A stretch of 64,000 bases of DNA from NCBI GenBank assembly GCA_945898015.1, contig CAMDGM010000008.1:1-64000 (forward strand), given 5' to 3'. The first letter of the stretch is position 1. Each line of letters begins with the position of its first letter. The notes under the pieces were generated by a model. That model was given only the letters and a program-made list of their open reading frames with translations. It searched no databases and was not told where the DNA came from. The DNA is from PVC group bacterium (GTDB lineage Bacteria; Verrucomicrobiota; Kiritimatiellia; CAIKKV01). Positions 27,073 to 34,986 of this stretch are shown here, piece after piece. The translations under genes were made by a program, and so were the position numbers.

Positions 27073-28358
27073 GCGATGCACTCCCCCTGCTCGGCTGGAT
27101 CCTGGCCGGAACGGGCGCGGCCCTGATCCTCGGCTGCCTGCCGGGCTTCCATGTCTACAATCTCCTGGCCGTGCTCCTGCTGACCGCCCAGTCCCTCCCC
27201 CCCGGCTCCCTTCCACCCGAGAGCTTCGCTGCCCTGGCCACGGCCGCGGTCGCCGCCTGGGCCATGACCGGCATGCTGCCCATGGTGTTCCTGTCCGTGC
27301 CTGACGAAAGCACCGCGCTCATGATGCCGCCCGCGCAATGCGCCTACCGGCGCGGCCAGGGCCGGACGGCGGCGCTCTACGCGGCCGGCGGCAGCCTGGG
27401 CGGCGCCCTGCTCCTGATCGCGGCCCTTCCGGTACTCCCCCATGTGATGCCCCTGCTTCGGGCCGTGCTGCGCCCCCATTTTCACTGGATCCTCTGGGCG
27501 CTGATCCTGTACCTGCCCCTCTCGGAATGGCCCAAGGGGGGGACGCGCGGGCCCGCCGGATGGCGTCGATTCGGGGATGGCGCCACGTCCTGGCTGGCCG
27601 GGCTCGCCACCCTCCTGCTCTCCGGCGCGCTTGGCTTCCTTCTCATGAACCACTCCCCATTCCCACCCACCCTCGCCTCTCAAACACTCGCGCCAGCCCT
27701 GATCGGCCTGTTCGCCATTCCCTCCCTGATCCAGTCCTGTCTCGGGCGGCCGGAGCCCATCCCCGATGCGCCGGCGCCACGAGGGCTCAGCTTGAAAGCC
27801 TGGCTGACCGGCACCCTGACCGGCGCCGCCGGCGGCGGATTTGCCGCCCTGGTCCCGGCGGTAACCGGCGGATTCGGGTCCCTCCTGGCCGGCCAGGCCA
27901 CCGCCCAATCCGACGACCGCGCCTTCCTGGTCGCCCAAGGCTCCTCCCGCATGGTTTACTACGCCGGCGCCCTGCTTTTGTTCGCCGTGCCGGGGGCGGG
28001 CGTAGTGCGCGGCGGCGCCGCCTGGCAACTCCAGACCTTGTGTCCCGCCGACAACCCGGCCCTGTTCCCCCTGCTGGCCGCCGCCGTGGCCATCGGGGCG
28101 GGCGTCTCCTTCCTTTGCCAGCCCGGGCTCGCCTCGCTCCTGACCCGGTGGTGTCCGCCCGAGCGGGCGCCTCTGGCCTGCCGGATCGCACTGGGCCTGC
28201 TCCTCCTGCTGGTGGCGGCCACGACGGGCTGGATCGGCCTGGCGGTCGCGGCGGTGGGGACGGGCATCGGAGCCCTCCCCTTGTTATTCCATTCCAGGCG
28301 ATTGAACGCGTTGGGGGTGGTGCTCCTGCCGATCGCCTGGCAACTCTCACGGGGATAG
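27069..28358 (+). CDS. TctA-family-like permease (COG1784/DUF112 type)
   Basis: 429 residues with about ten membrane segments. The N-terminus GAALILGCLPGFHVYNLLAVLLL corresponds to the G-x2-PG-hxxN signature of tricarboxylate-type TctA permeases. PDESTALMMPPAQCAYRRGQGRTAALYAAGGSLGGALL and GTLTGAAGGGFAALVPAVTGGFGSLLAG repeat the glycine-rich signature in the second half. It starts with TTG at 27069 inside the previous stop (TTGA), with GGAGGAGG upstream. There is no TctB or TctC partner, as in archaeal COG1784 proteins, so the substrate cannot be named. Confidence 0.72.
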   Translation: MSDALPLLGWILAGTGAALILGCLPGFHVYNLLAVLLLTAQSLPPGSLPPESFAALATAAVAAWAMTGMLPMVFLSVPDESTALMMPPAQCAYRRGQGRTAALYAAGGSLGGALLLIAALPVLPHVMPLLRAVLRPHFHWILWALILYLPLSEWPKGGTRGPAGWRRFGDGATSWLAGLATLLLSGALGFLLMNHSPFPPTLASQTLAPALIGLFAIPSLIQSCLGRPEPIPDAPAPRGLSLKAWLTGTLTGAAGGGFAALVPAVTGGFGSLLAGQATAQSDDRAFLVAQGSSRMVYYAGALLLFAVPGAGVVRGGAAWQLQTLCPADNPALFPLLAAAVAIGAGVSFLCQPGLASLLTRWCPPERAPLACRIALGLLLLLVAATTGWIGLAVAAVGTGIGALPLLFHSRRLNALGVVLLPIAWQLSRG

Positions 28359-28359
28359 G

Positions 28360-29283
28360 ATGAAAGGATTCACCCATTACATGGTCGGTCTGGCGGCGGG
28401 CTCCTTTTTCCCGCAAGCCGTGCAGGAAGCCGCGTCCGGCAATCCCCTGCCCATGCTCGCGGGCGGCGTGTTCGGGATCCTCCCCGACGCCCTTGACTTC
28501 AAGGCGGCCCGGTTTTTTGCCCGGCATGAGATGGAAATCGCGCCGGACCCCTCCGCGCCGGACATGCAGATGATCGCCGACGGCATGGCGTGCGCCATTA
28601 CGCACGCCCGCAAAACCCGAAAAACCGTGCGGATTCGCTTGCGCACCATTCAACTGGGCGCGGACGAATGGCAGCATTACCACATCCGGTTCGACCCGCA
28701 AGGGCGGGTGCACGCCGCCTTGGGCCCCGTGTGCAACACGGGCGGACGCCCCTTGAAGGAGCGGAATCCCGAGGAATGCGGAACGGACGTGCCAGTCCGG
28801 CTCGTGATCGGATACGAGGCCACCGTGACCGTATCGATCCTGGACGGCCCCATGCTCGCCTGCGTCCCGCTCCCGGACGGCCGGGTGAAAATCGACTTCA
28901 TTCCCTGGCACCGGGCCTGGAGCCACAGCCTGGTGCTCGCCGGCGCGGCCGGCGCCGCCCTGACCCCGTTCGCCGGCGGATTGACCGGCGCCATCGCCGC
29001 ACTCGGCTGGGCCACTCACATCGCGGCCGATCAACTGGGGTTCCTGGGCTCCGCGTTATTCTACCCCTTCAGCCGGACACGCCTGCCCGGCCTGCAGCTG
29101 ACGCGGTCCGGCGATGCGGACGGCAACCTGGCCGCGGTGTGGCTGTCCGCCCTGGCCATTTTCTGGAATCTGGCCCGGTTCGCTCATCCACCGGTGCCGG
29201 TGAACGGCGCCCGGCTATTCATCTGTTTCGGCCTGATTCCGCTGGGCCTGCTGGCACTGTGGAAACGAAAATCGGCGGCTTGA
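28360..29283 (+). CDS. DUF457-like metal-dependent membrane hydrolase
   Basis: 307 residues. It starts MKGFTHYMVGLAAGSFFP and continues LAGGVFGILPDALDF. In the second half IDFIPWHRAWSHSLVLAGAAGAAL and AALGWATHIAADQLGFLGSALFYPFSR carry the H..D / HRxxSHS / H..AD ligand pattern of DUF457 (YdjM-like) proteins. Residues about 60-170 are an inserted soluble beta-rich domain (EWQHYHIRFDPQGRVHAALGP... VRLVIGYEATVTVSILDGP) that the usual family lacks. It directly follows the TctA-like gene, so an operon with the CNNM and OB-fold genes is likely. Confidence 0.75.
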   Translation: MKGFTHYMVGLAAGSFFPQAVQEAASGNPLPMLAGGVFGILPDALDFKAARFFARHEMEIAPDPSAPDMQMIADGMACAITHARKTRKTVRIRLRTIQLGADEWQHYHIRFDPQGRVHAALGPVCNTGGRPLKERNPEECGTDVPVRLVIGYEATVTVSILDGPMLACVPLPDGRVKIDFIPWHRAWSHSLVLAGAAGAALTPFAGGLTGAIAALGWATHIAADQLGFLGSALFYPFSRTRLPGLQLTRSGDADGNLAAVWLSALAIFWNLARFAHPPVPVNGARLFICFGLIPLGLLALWKRKSAA

Positions 29284-29309
29284 CGACGACGGCGTTCTGC
29301 CTTCATACT
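29280..29309 (+). promoter_or_regulatory. Leaderless-type promoter of the divergent-PAP2 gene
   Basis: TTGACG (29280-29285), an 18-nt spacer, then CATACT (29304-29309), 6 nt before the ATG at 29316. The -35 overlaps the stop of the DUF457 gene. Confidence 0.45.
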
Positions 29310-29315
29310 GTCATG

Positions 29316-29777
29316 ATGATTACGGATAATACCTGGAGAGCCTTCTTCACAAACCCGTCGCTCTGCGCCCCTTTCGCGGCGTGGATGATCGCCCAAATCA
29401 TTAAAGTGGCGCTGAATTACCGCAAGGAAAAACGGATCGACTTCCGCTACCTCTCCAGCCTGGGCGGCATGCCGAGCGCCCACTCCGCCACCGTCAGCGC
29501 GCTGGCCACATCCGTGGGAATCAACGCCGGCGTCAGCTCCCCCATCTTCGCCAGCACCTTCGTGGTGGCCGTCATTGTGATGTTCGACGCGTCCACCGTC
29601 CGGCGCGCCGCCGGGCTTCAGGCGGGATTGCTCAACGACATTGTCGAGGAACTGTTCAAGGAGCACCATTTTTCCGAACGGAAAATGGTGGAATTGCTCG
29701 GCCATACCCGGACCGAGGTCTTTGCCGGGCTCCTGCTAGGCGTCGCCATCGCCTTCCTGGTCAACTCGATCCACTGA
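29316..29777 (+). CDS. Divergent PAP2 family protein (DUF212)
   Basis: 153 residues. PFAAWMIAQIIKVALNY, FRYLSSLGGMPSAHSATVSALATSVGI (the GGMPSAHSA phosphatase motif), FVVAVIVMFDASTVRRAAGLQA, and LLGHTRTEVFAGLLLGVAIAFLV are the complete family pattern (YuiD-like). Roles in bacteria are uncertain; it is an acid phosphatase/vanadium haloperoxidase relative. Two ATGs are adjacent at 29313 and 29316. The second fits the promoter spacing seen elsewhere and was chosen; the difference is one residue. The 3' end overlaps the convergent SpoU gene by 17 nt. Confidence 0.88.
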   Translation: MITDNTWRAFFTNPSLCAPFAAWMIAQIIKVALNYRKEKRIDFRYLSSLGGMPSAHSATVSALATSVGINAGVSSPIFASTFVVAVIVMFDASTVRRAAGLQAGLLNDIVEELFKEHHFSERKMVELLGHTRTEVFAGLLLGVAIAFLVNSIH

Positions 29778-30573
29778 AAACACGGCCCGCCAGGCGCTGC
29801 CGCCGGACTTCATAAAAGAAAACCCCGGCCGCCACCGCCGCATTCAGCGAACCGACATGCCCCTGCTGGGGAATGCGTACTGTTTCCGAACACCGGGCCA
29901 GCATGGCCGGACTGAGTCCAGCCCCCTCATTCCCCACCACAATGCACACGGGCCGCCGAAAATCACAGGCATTGATTTCCAGAGCTGCCTTTTCACTGGC
30001 GCCGACCAAGGCGATCCCGCGCCCGATCCAGGACAGCGCTGCGGCGTCCAGCGACTCCACCCGCGCAACCGGAATCCGATTGACCGCGCCCGCCGAACTG
30101 CGAGCCACCATGCTGGTCACGCCAACCTGGCCGGTGGCGGCAATGATCGCCCCGTCCGCGCCAAACACCTCAGCCGAACGGAGAACGGCTCCGAAATTGA
30201 AAGGATCCTGAAGGCCCTCCAGCATCACATAAAAGGCCGGCTTCCCGCCCGCCCCGGACACCGGAAACTCTTCAAATGGAACATACGGAAACTCGTTCAT
30301 CCGGGCGAGATAGCCCTGGTGCTCGCTCGTATGCCCGAGTTTCTCCAAAACAGCGGGAGGACTGAGGCTCACGGTCACGCCCAGCGTTTCCGCACGGGCG
30401 GTGGCGGACGCGACCGCCTCCCCGGGCAAGGTGTCGGAAAGAAAGAGATCGGCCATCGGCCATCGGCCGGCCGCGAGGGTTTCAAGAACCAGATTGCGGC
30501 CCCATAGCCAGCACTTCTGATGACTGCCCAGAAGCGGTTTCTTTCCTTTTCCCCGTTTGTAGCGTTCCACCAT
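29761..30573 (-). CDS. SpoU/TrmH-family RNA 2'-O-methyltransferase (RlmB-like)
   Basis: 270 residues. The N-terminal substrate domain (WLWGRNLVLETLAAGRWPMADLFLSDT) precedes the SPOUT domain with all three motifs: MLEGLQDPFNFGAVLRSAEVFGADGAI, CIVVGNEGAGLSPAML, and VRIPQQGHVGSLNAAVAAGVFFYEVRRQR. It most resembles RlmB, which methylates G2251 of 23S rRNA, but the exact target is inferred. It is the last gene of the kinase-galU-ompH-like operon, 6 nt after the OmpH-like stop. Confidence 0.88.
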   Translation of the reverse strand: MVERYKRGKGKKPLLGSHQKCWLWGRNLVLETLAAGRWPMADLFLSDTLPGEAVASATARAETLGVTVSLSPPAVLEKLGHTSEHQGYLARMNEFPYVPFEEFPVSGAGGKPAFYVMLEGLQDPFNFGAVLRSAEVFGADGAIIAATGQVGVTSMVARSSAGAVNRIPVARVESLDAAALSWIGRGIALVGASEKAALEINACDFRRPVCIVVGNEGAGLSPAMLARCSETVRIPQQGHVGSLNAAVAAGVFFYEVRRQRLAGRVFSGSS

Positions 30574-30579
30574 AGGGCA

Positions 30580-31218
30580 TCAGCCCGCGGGAACAGACGC
30601 CGCCGGGGCAGCCTTGTCATCCTCGATCCACAACCCCTTGGACTTCAGAAGGGCTTCATCGACGAGGGGTTTGTCCGGCGAAAATTCGGACCGCGCGTCT
30701 TCAATCACCGTATCGGTCATGTCCACGGATTTATTCAGGATCTGGAAAACCTGCTCGGGCTCGATCACCAGGTCAACCCGTTTGCGGGCGGCGACCTTCT
30801 GCACATGCGGGCGCATGCGTTCCCGGAACGTCATCACCACATCGCGTTGAAAACGCTGAACCGTTTCGGCAATTTCCGCGCGGCTCTTTTGCATCCGGGC
30901 CTGATAGGCCATGAAATCCCCCTGGACCTTCCCTTTCTCTTCCTCGCTTTGCGCGGCTTTAAACGCGGCCAGCAGCGCCTTTTCCTCGCCGGCCGAGGCT
31001 TTCTTCAGCGCCACAAAACGGGCTTGCGCCTGCAGGTCCTTCTCGCGCATGGCGGTCGACAGACGTTCGCCCACGGCCAGTTTCTTGAACGCCGTATCCA
31101 GATTGACCACGCCCACGGAATGCGGCCGCAGGTAGGTCATGCTGAGGACCAGCACGCCCAGCAAGACCACAATATAGGCTGTTTCGTACCAGCTCACGGA
31201 CTTCTTCGCGTCACTCAT
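30580..31218 (-). CDS. OmpH/Skp-like membrane-anchored protein
   Basis: 212 residues from the ATG at 31218 (a G7 Shine-Dalgarno-like run is 6 nt upstream; an ATG 6 nt earlier would leave no space). An N-terminal anchor (YETAYIVVLLGVLVLSMTYL) is followed by VGVVNLDTAFKKLAVGERL, a long charged coiled coil (about residues 55-150), and RVDLVIEPEQVFQILNKSVDMTDTVIEDAR. The last segment is the OmpH C-terminal pattern ending in D-x-T-x-x-V. Skp is a periplasmic chaperone; here the anchor is uncleaved. It follows galU by 28 nt. Confidence 0.68.
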   Translation of the reverse strand: MSDAKKSVSWYETAYIVVLLGVLVLSMTYLRPHSVGVVNLDTAFKKLAVGERLSTAMREKDLQAQARFVALKKASAGEEKALLAAFKAAQSEEEKGKVQGDFMAYQARMQKSRAEIAETVQRFQRDVVMTFRERMRPHVQKVAARKRVDLVIEPEQVFQILNKSVDMTDTVIEDARSEFSPDKPLVDEALLKSKGLWIEDDKAAPAASVPAG

Positions 31219-31246
31219 CGTCATCCCCCCCTTTTTTCGTCCAGGA

Positions 31247-32122
31247 TTATCCGGCCTTCAACTTCCGTTTCAAATAAGCCAGGAAAGGCCCCTTCAGGTC
31301 CTCGCGCCTCAACCCGAACTCCACCTGAGTCATCAGGTAGTCGAGGCGATTGCCGATGTCATACCGGAGCCCCTCATATTGGTAACCGAAAACCGGGCGT
31401 TCCCCGAGTTGGCGGCGCAGCGCATCGGTCAACTGGATTTCCCCGTTCTTGCCCGGCTTGGTGGTTTCAAGATACTTGAAAATATCCGGGGTCAACAGGT
31501 ACCGGCCGCCCACCGCGTACGCGCTCGGGGCTTCCTCGATCGAGGGCTTCTCCACCAGATCGCTCAGGACAAAGGTGCGGGGGCCGATCTTCTGCCCGTC
31601 CATGATGCCGTACCGGCTGACTTTTTCCTTGGGCACCTTTTCCAGTCCGATGACGGGGCCGCCCACCTTGTCGAAACAATCCACGAGCTGGCCAATACAG
31701 GGGCGGCCCTCGGAATAGACAACCGCATCGCCCAGCAGCACCACGAACGGCTCGTTATCCACATGGTACCGGGCATGCAGGATGGCGTCCCCCAGCCCTT
31801 TCTGCTCGGCCTGGCGCACATAATGGATGTTCGCCATTTCGGAGATGCGGCGCAGATCCTTGACCACCTGCTGCCGGTTCCCCTTCTCCAGGCACATTTC
31901 CAGCTCGATGCTGCGGTCGAAATGGTCCTCGATCGAGCGCTTGTCCTTGCCGGTGATGATGAGAATGTCCGTGATGCCGCACGCCACCGCCTCCTCGACC
32001 ACATACTGGATGGTTGGCGTGTCGACAATCGGCAGCATCTCCTTGGGCTGGGCCTTGGTGGCGGGCAGGAAACGCGTGCCGCGGCCGGCGGCGGGAATGA
32101 CGGCTTTGGTAATCGCACCCAT
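31247..32122 (-). CDS. galU: UTP--glucose-1-phosphate uridylyltransferase
   Basis: 291 residues from the ATG at 32122, which overlaps the kinase stop (TGATG). VIPAAGRGTRFLPATKAQPKEMLPIVDTPTIQYVVEEAV, DNEPFVVLLGDAVV, VEKPSIEEAPSAYAVGGRYLLTPDIF and GEIQLTDALR are the standard GalU motifs, and the length is typical. It makes UDP-glucose, a precursor for exopolysaccharide and UDP-glucuronate. Coupling to a glucuronokinase-like enzyme suggests a UDP-sugar supply operon. Confidence 0.92.
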   Translation of the reverse strand: MGAITKAVIPAAGRGTRFLPATKAQPKEMLPIVDTPTIQYVVEEAVACGITDILIITGKDKRSIEDHFDRSIELEMCLEKGNRQQVVKDLRRISEMANIHYVRQAEQKGLGDAILHARYHVDNEPFVVLLGDAVVYSEGRPCIGQLVDCFDKVGGPVIGLEKVPKEKVSRYGIMDGQKIGPRTFVLSDLVEKPSIEEAPSAYAVGGRYLLTPDIFKYLETTKPGKNGEIQLTDALRRQLGERPVFGYQYEGLRYDIGNRLDYLMTQVEFGLRREDLKGPFLAYLKRKLKAG

Positions 32123-33117
32123 CAGACAATCTCCGGTTTGAATACTTCGCAACCCAGGGCGCTCAGGCGTTCCCGCAGCGCCTTGAAGGTGGGCTCGTCG
32201 GGGTAAGTCCCGATAATGGCGCCGCCCGAACCCGCAAACTTGGCGGAGGCCCCCGTGCTCCGGGCCGTTTCCACCATCACGCGGTTACGCGGGGCAATGT
32301 CCATGATGGTGGTTCGCAGGTCGTAGTTCGCGTTGAGAATCGGGCCGATCTCCCGCCCCCGGCCGGCCTCCAGAAGCGCCCGCACCTCTTCGGCCAGGGC
32401 CGCGAACTTCTTCATGGCCCCCACGACGACGGGATCGCCTTGCTCAAACCGCACCCGGATGGGATTGTGAACCCGTTCCGAGCTTTCCGCATTCCGGCGG
32501 TCGAACGCCATGTACAACGGCGGCAGCAGAGCCGGATCGAGCTGGACGTAATTCCCGTGCCCCTGGCGCTGGATCAATTCGCGGGCAAAATCCATGAACA
32601 CCACGCCCTCGTACACCTGGCTCACCCGATCCTGCAACCCCGCCTCAATCCCCAGCTCCTCTTTTTCAACGGAAAGGATCAGATTCGGCTGGGTCGCCTT
32701 CGGGATCGTGACGCCATAAAAGCTCATCAGCGCCCGGAGCGTGGAGGTGACAATCGCGCTGGACCCCGCCATGCCGACCAGCCGGGGAATGGTCGAGGAA
32801 TACCGGACGGTGAAATTCCGGTGTTCCAGCGTGATCCCGTGGATGCGGCAATACTCGCCAAACCGGCGGATCGTGGCCTTGACCAGCCGCATCCCGCCAT
32901 AATAGCCGTGCAAGCCCACGTCGCGGATCAGCTCATCAATGGAATCGAAGCGGCACAGATCCTCAGCGCAGGCTTCGATAATCAACTCGGGCGATTCATA
33001 CAGGATCACGTTGGCGGCATAATTCCGGATGGCGACCGAGATGGTCTTTCCAAAATATCCGTCGGAGGGATTGCCAATCAGACCCGCCCGTGCAAACGCA
33101 TGTGTCCGGATAATCAT
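32122..33117 (-). CDS. GHMP-family sugar kinase, glucuronokinase-like
   Basis: 331 residues from the ATG at 33117. It begins MIIRTHAFARAGLIGNPSDGYFGKTISVAIRNYAANVIL. The ARAGLIGNPSDGYxGKTI pattern is that of plant-type glucuronokinases rather than galacto- or mevalonate kinases. The phosphate loop is PRLVGMAGSSAIVTS (residues 111-125). The C-terminal GHMP motif is GASAKFAGSGGAIIGTY. The expected reaction is ATP-dependent phosphorylation of a sugar at C1, perhaps glucuronate. It is first in an operon with galU, ompH-like and SpoU genes. A start 30 nt further up is possible but does not fit the promoter at 33125-33154. Confidence 0.78.
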   Translation of the reverse strand: MIIRTHAFARAGLIGNPSDGYFGKTISVAIRNYAANVILYESPELIIEACAEDLCRFDSIDELIRDVGLHGYYGGMRLVKATIRRFGEYCRIHGITLEHRNFTVRYSSTIPRLVGMAGSSAIVTSTLRALMSFYGVTIPKATQPNLILSVEKEELGIEAGLQDRVSQVYEGVVFMDFARELIQRQGHGNYVQLDPALLPPLYMAFDRRNAESSERVHNPIRVRFEQGDPVVVGAMKKFAALAEEVRALLEAGRGREIGPILNANYDLRTTIMDIAPRNRVMVETARSTGASAKFAGSGGAIIGTYPDEPTFKALRERLSALGCEVFKPEIV

Positions 33118-33124
33118 GGCGTCC

Positions 33125-33154
33125 CTTATACCACACCCCCGAATCACTCCGCAA
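33125..33154 (-). promoter_or_regulatory. Leaderless-type promoter of the kinase-galU operon
   Basis: TTGCGG (33154-33149), an 18-nt spacer, then TATAAG (33130-33125), 7 nt before the ATG at 33117. Confidence 0.5.
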
Positions 33155-33176
33155 GCGCCGGAAACGACCGCCGGCG

Positions 33177-34901
33177 TCAGATCCGTTCCGGCGTCTCGAT
33201 CCCCAGCAACCCCAAGCCCTGCCGCAACACACGCTCCGTGACGGCGGAAAGATGGAGGCGGCTTTCCCGGACACCTTCGGGCGCGGTCAGGAACGGCACG
33301 TTCTGATAATAGGAACTATACGCCTGGGACAGGTCATACAAGTAATCCGCCAGCACGTTGGGCCGGTACGTCTCCGTGGCCCGGATCACCGCCTCGGAAA
33401 AGCGCGCCAGCCGGAGCGCCAGCGCGCGCCCCGCCGCCTCTTCCACGCGAATGGGCGCGGCTTCATAATCGCCCGCCGGGAACCGGTCCCGGTACTTGTC
33501 CCGCACACTGGCGATCCGCGCACACGCATATTGGAGATACGGGGCCGAATTGCCATTCAACGCCAGCGCCTTGTCCCACGTGAACGTGATCAACGTCTGG
33601 GGATTCTGGCTCAGGTCCGCATAGCGGACCGCGCCAAGCCCCACCGCCCGCGCCACCTCTTTCTGCGTCTCGGCCGGCATTTCGGGGCTGGAGGACTGAA
33701 CCAGCGCCAGCGCCCGTTGCTCGGCCTCGTCCAGCAACCGCTCGAGCTTGATCACATTCCCCTGGCGGGTGGAAAACGTGCCCTCCGGCAGCCGCATCAG
33801 GCCGAACCAGACGTGAACCAGCTCCGTCGTCACGCCCAACCGGCGGACCACGGCGAAAAACTGCTTGAAGTGCAACTGCTGCCGTTCGTCCGTGACATAC
33901 ACGATCCGGTCCGGCTTGAACTCCTCCACCCGGTTGAGCACCGTCGCGATATCCGTGGTGGCATAGTTGTAGCCCCCGTCGCTCTTGCGGATCAGGCAGG
34001 GCAGCAATTTCTCCTCCTCCAGAAAGACCACCTGGGCGCCTTCGCTTTCCCGCGCCAGGCCCAACTCGGCCAGGCGCGCCACCAGGCCCGCCAGCTGGTC
34101 GCGATAATGACTCTCCCCCCGAACCAGGTCAAACCGCACGCCCAGCCGCTTGTAGATCTTGTCAAACTCATCCATGCTCAGCGCAATGAACCGCTTCCAG
34201 AGCGCCAGGTTGTCGGGGTCCCCGCCCTGCAACTTGACCAGCTCGCGGCGGCAGGCCGCCAGCCATTCCGGATCCGCCTTGGATTGCTCGTAACTCTTGA
34301 CGTAAATCCGCTCCAATTCCTCCACCGGCGTCTCGCGCAGCGCGGCCTCGTCCACAAAATTCCGGAAGCCCATGATAATAATGCCGAACTGGGTGCCCCA
34401 GTCCCCCAAATGATTATCCGACAAGACCCGGTACCCGAGGAACCGGTGCAGGCGGTCCAGCGCATTGCCGATCACGGTGGAGCGGATATGGCCGATATGC
34501 ATGGGCTTGGCCACATTCGGACTGGAATAATCCAGCACCACGGTTTTCCCGGCGCCGATTTGAGGAACCCCGCAATGCGGATCCCGGGCAATTTCGCCGG
34601 CCGCGGCGGCCAACGCGTCGTTCTTCAGGAAAAAGTTGATGAACCCCGCGCCGGCCACCTCGGCCTTCTCCACGCAATCGGGAAGGTCCGCGCCGGCCAG
34701 CACGGTTTCGGCCGCCTCGCGGGGGTTCCGCCTCATCGCCTTGGCCGCGCCCATGATGCCGTTACACTGGTAATCGCCAAACTCCGGGTTGGCGGCGGCC
34801 ACCACCACCGCCATCTTGGCGAGGGGCACCGGAGAATCCGGGAACGCCGCCGCAAGCCGGGGTTTCAGCCAATCGGTCAGGATTTGTTCAAAAGGTCTCA
34901 T
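33177..34901 (-). CDS. argS: Arginyl-tRNA synthetase
   Basis: 574 residues from the ATG at 34901. The N-terminal ArgRS additional domain is followed by VVLDYSSPNVAKPMHIGHIRSTVIGNALDRL (the HIGH motif is residues 135-138). NHLGDWGTQFG, GYNYATTDIATVLNRVEEFKPDRIVYVTDERQQLHFKQFF and FSTRQGNVIKLERLLDEA replace KMSKS as in most ArgRS. It ends with the DALR anticodon domain. It is a single gene with its own promoter. A 12-residue extension (34937) is possible but unlikely. Confidence 0.95.
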   Translation of the reverse strand: MRPFEQILTDWLKPRLAAAFPDSPVPLAKMAVVVAAANPEFGDYQCNGIMGAAKAMRRNPREAAETVLAGADLPDCVEKAEVAGAGFINFFLKNDALAAAAGEIARDPHCGVPQIGAGKTVVLDYSSPNVAKPMHIGHIRSTVIGNALDRLHRFLGYRVLSDNHLGDWGTQFGIIIMGFRNFVDEAALRETPVEELERIYVKSYEQSKADPEWLAACRRELVKLQGGDPDNLALWKRFIALSMDEFDKIYKRLGVRFDLVRGESHYRDQLAGLVARLAELGLARESEGAQVVFLEEEKLLPCLIRKSDGGYNYATTDIATVLNRVEEFKPDRIVYVTDERQQLHFKQFFAVVRRLGVTTELVHVWFGLMRLPEGTFSTRQGNVIKLERLLDEAEQRALALVQSSSPEMPAETQKEVARAVGLGAVRYADLSQNPQTLITFTWDKALALNGNSAPYLQYACARIASVRDKYRDRFPAGDYEAAPIRVEEAAGRALALRLARFSEAVIRATETYRPNVLADYLYDLSQAYSSYYQNVPFLTAPEGVRESRLHLSAVTERVLRQGLGLLGIETPERI

Positions 34902-34908
34902 GAAAACG

Positions 34909-34937
34909 ATGATGCCCAATCCGGACCGGCAAGGCAA
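34909..34937 (-). promoter_or_regulatory. Leaderless-type promoter of argS
   Basis: TTGCCT (34937-34932), a 17-nt spacer, then CATCAT (34914-34909), 7 nt before the ATG at 34901. Together with flanking sequence it is almost identical over about 39 bp to the promoter at 39088-39116. Confidence 0.5.
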
Positions 34938-34986
34938 GAATGAAGGTGCCGAAACGCGCCCCAGCCGGACAGCGCCCGGTGTCTCG

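Noticed and set aside
27338..28363. Second long open frame within the TctA-like gene
   Set aside because: It is a +2 frame shadow rich in Arg/Pro with no hydrophobic segments. The TctA frame has ten membrane segments and motifs.
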